NCBI RefSeq assembly: GCF_024868665.1
Contig: NC_079892.1
Coordinates: 5,417,045-5,481,044, forward strand
Reading direction: 5' to 3'
Source of the DNA: Triplophysa rosa
Lineage: Eukaryota; Chordata; Actinopteri; Cypriniformes; Nemacheilidae
Length of the DNA stretch: 64,000 nt
Position 1 is the stretch's first letter, and each line of letters begins with the position of its first letter. The translations under genes and the position numbers were made by a program. Of the stretch, positions 34,653-44,588 are shown in pieces. The notes under the pieces were generated by a model that was not told where the DNA came from, ran no database searches, and saw only the letters and a list, made by a program, of their open reading frames with translations.

Positions 34653-36828
34653 ATAAATAGAACAATAAAGAAGGTCCGGACAACATTAAATATGGGTTTA
34701 CTAATCAATAATTAGGGTTCTGAATGAAAGCCAGTTTCGAATGGCTGATTTACAACATGTTTTTCCTTCTGAACAACAGATGGTTTGTGATCTCCACCTT
34801 GTGGTTACACTTAGCCTCACACCCCTTCCATAAACTAAGGATGTAATGACAGTTCTTGACAGCTCATAGCCTATACTCTTTACCAGCCTTACTGAAGGTG
34901 GCACATGTAAACATATTGTACACATGCATAACACAAAGCTGTGGATTTAGTTTAAGACTTTATGGACTCATTGCCCTGTATAAGCAATTAACATTAGCTG
35001 TAATCAGAGGAGATTTACAGACAGGACATATTGAGTTACGAGGGACTCGTAAGGAATGGGACGACCGGGTCTCAGATTTACAGCCACTGAGTTCAAACAG
35101 AGATTCATTTACTTTAATTAAGGTGCTTCGCTTAAACTGTGACTCTGGGGAAATGATCAAACCAGACACATGTGAATGTTCGGCAAACACATGGTGCCTA
35201 GCAGAAGCGAAAGATATAGTATTGCACGAGAGGTTTTTTGTTGTGTGTACCTTTGTAGGAAATAGAGCAAATATAACCGTGATATCAATTGTTAATTATA
35301 TAAACCGTGTTAATTCTACGTGTGATAATATTGTAAATAATTCAGCACCTGTTTTAAGCCACATGGTCACACATTCCCTCTCAAATCCTTACACTCGAAT
35401 TTTAAGTGTGATTTGTTGGCCAAAACAGGAGAAAAATAAACAAAACGATCAATTTGGCTGATAGCACTATTTGTTCACAAAACAAATACAAATAGATACT
35501 GTCATAATATCGACGTCGTGATTTGTGAAAAACCTGATATTATGACAGCACCTATTTTGAAATATATAGTTATAGTGTGAAAATATGATTTTGTGACAGC
35601 CCTAATTTAAATGTATAGTGTGGCAATATGATTTGCTACCGGGGCATGTTGTCACAAACGCCATCCCCTGTTGGTTTGAATAGTTGTCTCTTGAAAAGAG
35701 GTATTCATGCTGGAAGCCAATTCAACAGCAGACATTTATCCTCATCAGACTACTTTCTCATCAATTTTCATCTCTTTTACCAGATGATGAAAGATAAAAG
35801 GCATAAGGTGAAACGAGTTTCTGCATTTCAGTTTCGCTGCGATTTGTAAAGCTCTCAGGCAAAGCTCACTTTTGCAAAACCTTTCTGCTTTCATTGCTCA
35901 CCGCAAACAATTACCCTCTACCCCAAACCAACAGCACTGCTACTGTGGTCTCACTGCATAGAACATTTTGGAATTACAGTGAATCAAGTGTTTTTGTGCC
36001 TGCTTACAAATAATTACTGAAAACAAGATCAACTCTAAAACAAACAACCTGAACCACGATAACTAATAGGTTTTACATAAAGGACAATCTACTGCCCTCA
36101 GATCTAACATCAGGCAGATCTAACATCAGTCCCAGACTAACGGTCTGAACTCTGAATAAATTCTCAAAGCCATGTTGAAAAAAATCATTATGGTGCCAGA
36201 TCACAGTTTGTCCCAGGCACATTATTCAGTTTCACGGGTAGCTTGCTCATCTGACGCTTGGTATGCTTCGTCATCATCAGCTGAGAAATACGACATCATT
36301 TCCAACTCCTGCGAATCTTATTCCTAAATAGAGAGCTATTCTGATGTCTTTATACATTTAAATGTTTCATAGAGCGAAACGCTGACCTAGGGGCAGTATT
36401 TTGTGACCTACAAAATCATTTGTATTATTGGTGACATTTTAACTGTTCTGTCATTCGGTGATTGTCCTGTACATAACTATTTGCAAGGAAAACCCTTATT
36501 GCTCACATGAAAACATTGAGGTCTGATTTATTTTGTGTTCACACTAAACACTAGCCTGCCATAAGGTGTCAGGGGTTTGTCAAGTAATGTGCTTCATGTG
36601 GAACCATCCAAATGATTTTTGTTTAAGCCGAAGATATGACAGAATCAAACCTGACCATTTTAGTTTACAGCATTCAAATTAAGATTAAAAAGCTTTTAAT
36701 TCACATTTCACCTTTTCCAGAGTAAAAATGACAAAATTTGCAAATGCCTCTTTTCTCTTTATTTATTTATATTGACTATGTATTTTTTTTAATCGGATCT
36801 TTATTTTTATCAAATATAAGCATACATA

Positions 36829-36873
36829 TATATATATNNNAATATATATAGATATATATATATATATATATAT
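36829..36873. repeat. (AT)n microsatellite with a 3-base gap (NNN)
   Basis: Long AT/GATA tract interrupted by NNN at 36838-36840, the only undetermined bases in the window. The true repeat length is probably not resolved. Confidence 0.9.
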
Positions 36874-38834
36874 ACTGTACAATCATAAATAACTAGATGG
36901 AGACACACATATTGCATTATTTACTTAAAATATTAAAAATATAATATATTTTTTATATGAATAAATACTTGCCGCTGGTAAGATGCTGCCTCAGCTTTCT
37001 GAACAAAGATGATTTGCAAAATTTCAATGTGTCAGCAACCTGGGCATCAGGTACAGAAGTGACTTCAGGTGTGGGTTCCATCTTCCACGAGAATTTTTGC
37101 AAGGTTAAGTAAACAGTTATGCTTTAGACTAGGAAAGAACTAGCTTCGTCTCTGCTCTACACACACAACATATCACAGGAAATTCAGAGCTGCAGTTGTA
37201 TGTACTACGACGGGGTCCGATTTTACTGTTTGGAGTTGCACTACTTTAAATGGCCAGTGTAATTTATATAAAAATAGGTCACTGCTGGCTTTGAATGTTT
37301 ATAGTGATCTAATATCCCCAGGCTTACTGTCTTGCTATTTCAGGGGCATTTCTCATGGTGGGATAACACAAGGGTTCTCCTGTGACCCCCAAAGGTATGT
37401 AAGCATTCGAACAGATTAAGGGATATTACTATATGGTCTCATTAGCTTCGTACATCAAGAGGTAACTGCACGAAATGTAATGCTCACCATGATGAGTCAT
37501 CTATCCAAAAAGACACTGTACGAACAAACGTATTGAATATCAATACTTCATTAGACATTGCATCAATGTTTCGTTTACGTGTGCTTGATTTGTATATATT
37601 ATATTGTTATATGTCTATATTACTCACCATTGGAATCCATTGCACTTCATTCATGATTATTAATCAATTAATACAGTAAAATCATATTTAATACAATTCA
37701 TATGATTATATTCTATCTGCTCAAAATAGTGCTCAAAACTGCTTTCTGAATCTGTGACTTTAACTACTTGTAATTTTGATATATTATAACACATTAATGG
37801 CAGTCACAAGCTGGTATAACGTGGCCCTAACTCTACATAAAAATGCATATACCTCACATGACATGTGCCTTGCACGACCAAACCCTTTTTCACCCCAGCA
37901 AAAGCTGCAGTAAGCAACAAGTCTGTCGATTTACTATAGTACTACAATTTCATGATCACACTCCTAATGAACCCAGCATATGTGCTCCAGCTCTGCCATG
38001 TACAGTATTAACGCAGTAAAGATCAACATATTTCTCCACTTACAGAGCCTTTATAGGGTAGAATTAGGTTTAGACACAATCACCAAGGGAGTAATATCTA
38101 TTAGTTTCATAGATGGAACGTAGTTAATTATGGCCACCAATGAAATTCAACCATCAGTTTAGCTAAGCCAGGGACAAAGCAGTGGTCTCAAAGCAACCCG
38201 GGTGCAGAAAAGGCATTCAGATTTAAATCAACGTGAACTTGCCCTCACTTCATCGTATTTCACTTGGTTAAGCAGGACAGACTTAAAAATTTACAGGCTG
38301 AACTTATAAACCCAGAACACCAAGACATGATTACATGTCACCAAAGACAGACTACTTGTGATAGTATTAAGTTTTAGTGAACCAAAACATTTAAAAATCC
38401 TTTTTTGTTTCATTATTTTGACAGTACATCAAATAAATAAAGACCACGTGGAATATTTGTATTTTTCCATTTTAATGTCATTATTTTAAATGAACTAAAA
38501 AATCTAAACATGGCCCCTAAAAAAACATAAATAAGTAAATGCCTATTTTTTATGTTAATAATAGTATTGAGTTCAAAAAGGTTTTGTTATTTACAAACTG
38601 ACTGTTTACAGTTTATTTAATTGTAGTAAATGAACGGTTTTCATTCAACTAAAAGATTACTGCATATTTGTCTAGACATAGTCTAGCTGGCATACTAACT
38701 AAAGCATGACTAAGACGAAGCATGGTCTGCAGATGCATTTGTATTTAAATAGAATGCTGTTTACGTAAAAAGTTAAAAACTATAGTGTAAAAAAAGTTAA
38801 TTAATAGTGCTTTTCATGCTATAACAGCAATTTC

Positions 38835-38847
38835 CCACTAGGGGGCA
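38835..38847 (+). promoter_or_regulatory. CTCF-like motif 1
   Basis: CCACTAGGGGGCA fits the CTCF core consensus CC-A/G-N-N-AG-A/G-G/T-GGC at every constrained position. About 0.7 kb before the klhl25 promoter. Occupancy cannot be told from sequence. Confidence 0.45.
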
Positions 38848-39056
38848 GAAGTGTTGCACGTAGCTTTAGTCATATAGTTCTACTGTAGTCACAATGCTCT
38901 GGCTTAAGTTAGAATGGCGGGTTTTTTAGTAAAGCTGTGACAGAAACAGTCTACCCAAGATCTTGAACATATCCGATATGTACAGGTAGCGGATATGCTA
39001 AGCGTGTGCAACTATTTTGGAGAGTAAACTTCAACATGGCTATAAATATATGAGCT

Positions 39057-39069
39057 CCGCTAGATGGCG
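39057..39069 (+). promoter_or_regulatory. CTCF-like motif 2
   Basis: CCGCTAGATGGCG also fits the core consensus, in the same orientation, 222 bases after motif 1. Confidence 0.4.
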
Positions 39070-39479
39070 TTACAAGGCAATATATGGAATTATATTTACT
39101 GAATTATATGGAGATTGGATACATTTAACAATTATTTCAGAAAAGTTTCAAATATTTGATAGCATAATTAATTTTCTCAGATTGTTGTTTGATCGTTATT
39201 CGTTTTGTGACTACTCAACAGCATGCAAATTAATTTGTGAAAAACAAACAACGCTAATTAAGGGCTATTTAATTCACTAGCAATCACAGATAACCACTTA
39301 TGATTATTTTATTTATCACTTGTGCACGCAAATACAATAAAACACGTATGTACGCACAAAAGAGCAGTTTCACTGCGTTTCGGGTGTTTTGATGTTCTGT
39401 CATCGTCCACAGCGATGCTCCTCCCACGACTCCACCATTTGTCGCTTCATACAGAAAACATCGGCGAATGTCAGGTTGG

Positions 39480-39600
39480 AACGCTTCTATTGGCTACATT
39501 TTTAATTTGCATAAATTCCCAGTCGGTGATTGGCCAACGCCACGTCAATCATTCTCTAAAGCCCGTTCCCCCCGCGTTTGGATATTACCACAGGAGACTC
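39480..39600 (+). promoter_or_regulatory. klhl25: klhl25 core promoter (proposed)
   Basis: Two inverted CCAAT boxes (ATTGG at 489-493 and 529-533 of 39 kb) lie 40 bases apart, followed by CCACGTCA (39540-39547), a CREB/ATF-type site. CpG density rises here and there is no TATA box. NF-Y sites spaced like this usually lie just before the start site. Confidence 0.5.
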
Positions 39601-39736
39601 CACAGTTTTTTATCAGTGAGGGTTGGAATGTTAACAAAGTAATACCGTCAGTCAGCCGTGAGGTAACAAACTATGATTCATTCACCGGTATCGAAACCGC
39701 ACAACGTCGGGATCTGTCACTAGCGCTCGTAACACT
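39601..39736 (+). other. klhl25: klhl25 5' UTR exon 1 (proposed)
   Basis: The exon is proposed from the consensus donor ACT|GTAAGTATG at 39737 and the promoter motifs before it; the 5' boundary is a guess. It holds two short upstream frames: ATG at 39628 (5 codons with stop) and ATG at 39673 (17 codons with stop, ending 39723). They could lower translation of klhl25. The first coding exon is about 4.9 kb downstream. Confidence 0.45.
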
Positions 39737-40451
39737 GTAAGTATGTCACGTCTTTCTAAAAATGCTCTTATGTTAGTGGAAGAAGCCTCAAATGAATAAC
39801 CCTGTTACCAACATCTGCACTGTTCTTCTGTTTTGTCAAAGCTGGAAAAGCCAATATACTCAGTCGGGATTAGATATAGATAGGGATTGATGTCCATCTC
39901 TCGCTTCTTCCAGAAATGGTGTAAATCAGAAGATAACAAGGATACCGGGCTCTTTACGTGTCTCTAATCGCTTGAGTTTGTCAGTCTTTCTTCTGCATGC
40001 CGATACTAACGTTACTGACTTAAGTTACGACTCCGCTAACAGCATTAGCTCTCCTCATGTGCCTACGTTGACTGAGCAGTCGCCAGTAATGCTAATTAAG
40101 TTATATTATGACTGAAAATTATGTTTTACCTCTTTGCAAGTTATGCGGTTCTTCGAGTCTGTTTACATTGCTGTAGTGTAGACTAGCGAGCTGGCTAACT
40201 AGCTTGAGTTCTCATCTCGTATGCGGGCGCATTTCTGAAACAGTTGTCGCGCAGGACAGCCGATGTTCAGTAAGAAAGTGACTTTTTTGCGTTGTTTTCT
40301 CGCCACACTGGTTTACCTAAACAGAGCTTTTTATAGTCCTTGCTGTCTAAACTTTCTCGTGTTTCTTTATTTAAGCCTGCTTTTGTACTTTTTCAGTAAA
40401 AAAACTCTTCGTCATAATAAAAGTTTAAATTGAATTTCATTGCCATTTCAG

Positions 40452-40513
40452 TGCCAGAAAAGTCAACAGCCTGTATCACGAAGCGAGGTGAACAAACATG
40501 ACTGAGTTGCAGA
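40452..40513 (+). other. klhl25: Possible alternative klhl25 exon with an in-frame ATG
   Basis: A 62-base segment has an acceptor (CATTGCCATTTCAG) before it and a donor (A|GTAAGTTTT) after it. Its ATG at 40498 has A at -3. Joined to 44589 it stays in frame with klhl25 and would add 20 residues, MTELQIRDIGTSENLDVPEK, before the usual Met. Its 3' three quarters lie in the left end of a transposon (40469 on), so it may be an exonised repeat or chance. Confidence 0.3.
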
Positions 40514-41941
40514 GTAAGTTTTGAGTTGACAAAACCAAACAAACCCAACCTGGTTTAGATCTGGTTCAGCTGTAGCACAACGCTATTATAAACGTTCTCC
40601 GTCAACTCAGGTTTGATCCAGAGTTTGTGAGGCGCGTGCACCTGAAAGTACGACACGTGCGGCAAACAGCCAATCACACGGAACATGGAAAGCATCATCA
40701 GTTTGATTGACTTCTCGCGAGTATGAGCGCAATTCACTTTTCTTTTGAACATGAAGAGATCATTATGAAATAATGTCATGAATTGAAACACATTTACAAG
40801 GCAGGAATAAACACTGCTGCAGTGAAAGTTTGAGAAGGCAGCTACTGACCATATCAATACAGAATCAACTGAATTTAAATTATTTATATAGGTTTACAAA
40901 AAGATCAAAAGATAATATGTATGCTTCATTACTTTAAAAAGCTTTATATATTAAAGTTTGGTTTTATACGAATATAGTTTGTTAATTCAGATGCCATGTT
41001 TAATATTAATTATCAACTCATAATAATTATATGAATGTGTTTTGAATTATAATTAATATATTTAAATATACAATACAAATAAACGCATAGCAGTTCTAAC
41101 ATCTTTTAAATTTGTTTTAATTTGGAGTGAGAGATACATGGGGAGTGGCATAGATATCAAAAGTAGATGCCGCATTAGCATCTGTCTCCATGGGACACTA
41201 TACTTAGGTCGTCCGCCATATTGAACCGGTCTGTGTTGCCAAGTCTGCGGCTTTCCAGTGGAATTGGGTTACTTTGTAACTGTTGCTTCGGTTTGTTTTA
41301 TCCACAGGTTAGGAGTGGAAGGATTTTGTTATAGCTGTCAATCTTAAGATTATTTTATTTATGAATGTTAAGTTCTGTTATTTGGACTAGGGACGTTAGG
41401 CTCGTTATGAAGGATTTTGTTTCACAGATCTGGCAACCCTGCCAAGCCGGTCCGTTAACACTCAAGAGCAAGCTGACTGTGTATGATTATGGAAACATAT
41501 TTGTTGTTGTGTAAACTCTAACATTATATTTCCTACACTAACACATGACTACGACGAAAGGGTATCCAATTTTTTGGGAATTAAAATGCCATGGCTGCGC
41601 AGTGTTGTGGCATTCTAGCAAACTGTGAGTGACGTCAGTGGACCTTTCCAAGATGGCGGGCTGGGAGAGCTTGAATGCTGTATCTAGTTTTGATATCTAT
41701 GGGGAGTGGTGTCACTGCATCAGATATATGTCACTTTTCTCAGAACTGAGTGGTACAGTTTTGGTTTGTGATCTCTAACCCAGAATAAAACCTGCTCCGG
41801 AGCAGGTTAGCTGTGTAGCCTAAGTTACCATGGCGACGAAACCCACTCAAAACCAATCCACCTTCGGGAGCCCGAAAACTCAGAGTATGCTCAAACTAAA
41901 CGCTAACTTACCTGGGTAAAAACCGGCTTTGTGATACAGGC
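40469..41941. mobile_element. Large foldback element GCCTGTATCAC...GTGATACAGGC, with nested insertion
   Basis: GCCTGTATCACGAAGC at the left is inverted as GCTTTGTGATACAGGC at the right. A 20-base perfect palindrome AACCTGCTCCGGAGCAGGTT lies near the right arm at about 41790. The middle is AT-rich and contains the 553-bp element at 41149-41701. The superfamily is uncertain. Confidence 0.65.
41149..41701. mobile_element. 553-bp DNA transposon with perfect 8-bp target duplication
   Basis: Termini CATAGATATCAAAA and TTTTGATATCTATG are exact inverses. GGGAGTGG lies on both sides (41141-41148 and 41702-41709). An 8-bp duplication fits hAT or P superfamilies; the CATAGA end is unlike typical hAT ends. 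No transposase frame. Confidence 0.88.
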
Positions 41942-42121
41942 CACAGGTCAACAAGCTTTAGTTTAACCTCACTGGCTGTTGTTAACTCCTGCAAGGTTGC
42001 ATGACCTTTACATTACTTTACTATTGCTTATTACAGAAGTGAACTATAGTAACCACAGTTTTTTTGTTTTAAATTGATTTTTTTGTGTGTTTATAATTCT
42101 CACAACAACATATATGGTTAG

Positions 42122-42414
42122 TTAAAGGCAGAGTAGGCAATCCTGTCCAGAAACGTTTTTTGTCATGCTGTTTGGAAGTCTCTTAACATCCTGATAGCAA
42201 TCAATAAGTAAAGCGAAACATTGGTATTTTTATAATTATATATCGTCTGTGAAAGGCGTAGGGTCAAAAAACGTTGGACCAATTACTGCCCTCGGTCCGA
42301 GGGCAATGATACGTCATGTGTACATTTTCAGTCAGCGTATTTTGCATCCCACTGCGCACTGCACTGCTAGCAGGCAAACGTTAGCATTTTCCAAATGATC
42401 TACTTTGCCTTTAA
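42122..42414. mobile_element. MITE TTAAAGGCAGAGTAGG...CTACTTTGCCTTTAA
   Basis: The ends are inverted with small differences (GAGTAGGCAATC against GATCTACTTTGCC). The right-hand TTAA (42411-42414) is also the left end of the next MITE. Confidence 0.75.
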
Positions 42415-42729
42415 GGGGATATACTTCACCCAAAAATGAAAATTCTGTCATCATTTACTCACCCTCAGATTGTTCCATACATGTATTAATGACTTTTTTC
42501 TGTTGAACACACAGGAACATATCTGGAAAATTGACAAATCTCACCCCCCATTGACTCCCATAGTATTTATTTTCCCTACTATGGCAGTAAATGGTGGGTA
42601 AGATCTGACATTCTTCCAAATTTCTTCTTGTGTGTTCAGCAAAACTAAGAAATGTATAAAGGTTTGGAACAATCTGAGGGTGAGTAAATGATGACAGAAT
42701 TTTCATTTTTGGTTGAACTATCCCTTTAA
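42411..42729. mobile_element. TTAAAGG-family foldback MITE
   Basis: Starts TTAAGGGGATATACTTCACC and ends GGTTGAACTATCCCTTTAA. Well-preserved arms; it begins exactly in the TTAA of its neighbour. Confidence 0.85.
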
Positions 42730-44588
42730 CATACAGACCGAACATGTCCAATGATGTGACTGCAAAAAATATTTAAAAAATACGTCAGTTATATTATTTT
42801 ATATTATTAATATTTAATGTAAAATGGCATAAGAGAGATTTATCTTCATTGTTACGTTTTATCAAAATTTTTGCTGTCATGCCATAGGACACATTTACAG
42901 CTGACGTTTGTCAACTACGCAAATATAGTTTAACCATGGTATTTATAGTAAAAGTATTAAACACATGGTGAATTTTGGGCTGTATCTCACACTCTAAATA
43001 AAATCACAAAAATTATGTTTGGTCTTAACTTTTTGGACTGTGTATTGCAATCATTTGTTGAAGTTATTGGCTGAAGATATAGGTACAGCATGAAGATAAA
43101 CTCTTACAGGCTTTCCTGTGTTTGTCAGATAGTGAATCAACCTGACAGTAGCACTTTGTTTCGCGAATGAGCTTCATGCAGATCGGTGATTCATTGAGCT
43201 TTCTAAAACCAGTGAGGTTGTCAGCTTTTGACTTTACACAAATAAAAAAACTACTTCCTTCCCACTTTGCTGTAGGCTGCTGAAATACAGCACTGGAATA
43301 CCAACATCCTCTGACTAAATAGCCTTTCCAGGTTCTTTTCACTGAGGAGGCTGGATGTTTACAGAGGAAGAACATTCAATGAGAGAAAAACCTTTGTGCC
43401 TGTTAGTAGCATTGCAATTAAAAGGTGTCATTCACGCTGGTGAGAATATCCGCATGGATAGGTAGTTTGTTCACATTGAATGATTCAGCAACATTGGCAC
43501 GGCTCATGCTGTTGAGTGATGGTCACCATGGGCGATGGGATGAACTATGCAGGAACTCCACGGAAGTTTCGTCAAGCTGTGAAATAATAGTGGCTTTCTT
43601 TCTTCAACCGTGTTTTCTTTCATTCAGCTACAAACCTGACCAAAACACTATGGTCACAGAATTATGCAACATTTAGGCCAAAAAAATCTTGCGATGTACT
43701 GTATAGTCTGTCATTTCAGAGAGAGTGTTTTATAAGAAAAAATGAGACATCTTTTTCATTTGTTCCTTCTTGGCCCCGTAAAGGACAGCTTTGTCAGCCT
43801 GGCCTGTTGAGGGGACACTTTGTTTGGACCAATGCAGACCCCCCCTCACATCCTCACTGTCAGTGCCTGTGCGTGGGCCAGAAGTTTTTGCCGCTGTAAG
43901 TGGTTTAGACTCCTGCTTGCTCCCCTTTCTCTTCAGCAGCTCTGCATCTAACCCCTCTTCCCTTCATACCAGCCTCCCGGTTGCCCTTATCCTCCTGCAT
44001 AGCTTTCTGCACGGATAGCTCTGTGACCTTTGTGGTCAACCTCTGGCATTGTGATGCTTGTCACCCCAAGAGTGTGAACCATAAAGACCCCGCTGATGTT
44101 CGTGCATGCTCGCCTCCTTCTCTCGTCGCAATAGTCTCAAATCGTGTCAAAGAATCCGGTTCGCATGCAAGCACATTCAATCACACAAAGAGCCACTGGT
44201 AACATTGAACGCTTGCTGCTTAAAGATTAGTCTGGAACGGCAGACGGTTTAACCCCTTTGAGGCAAAACTGTCTGGATTTTACCAAATCATGTGTACATA
44301 TCTACCTTAAAATCAAATATACAAATACCATTCGAGCAATACAAATTTTTTTGTAAGATTAACACCGAGGCTGTACAAAAGATTAAAAAGATAACTCTGC
44401 TAAAGCTAATCTTCCAAGACTCAGTTCATTTGTCTGCAGCTAACAAATGTGACGCTAGTCTGCTCTCAACTTTGTTGATACAGCACCATACACATCCATT
44501 TTATAACTTCTGTACAGCTTTGATTAATACTGAAATTAACTGCAAAGAGCTAGCCAACCTCTCATACTGTGATTTTGTGTTTTGTTAG

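Larger units (their letters stand above)
15301..39399. other. Intergenic region between agbl1 and klhl25
   Basis: About 24 kb with no supported gene. The open frames are short, mostly inside repeats, and none resembles a known protein. Contents listed separately: MITEs, hAT-like elements, a large palindrome, a tRNA-like pseudogene, microsatellites, CTCF-like motifs. Unassigned stretches that do not look like repeats include 17300-19140, 23330-23760, 24900-25700, 32040-34120 and 35860-36780. Confidence 0.6.
39737..44588 (+). other. klhl25 intron 1
   Basis: About 4.85 kb from the GTAAGTATG donor to the TTTTGTTAG acceptor. Most of 40469-42729 is transposon-derived. 42780-44580 shows no gene or recognised repeat; its short frames have no family resemblance. 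Confidence 0.55.

Noticed and set aside
34856..35461. 201-codon open frame on the plus strand
   Set aside because: It starts at TTG, has no early ATG, no recognisable domain, signal or repeat pattern, and no splice or promoter context. One frame of this length is expected by chance in this much DNA.
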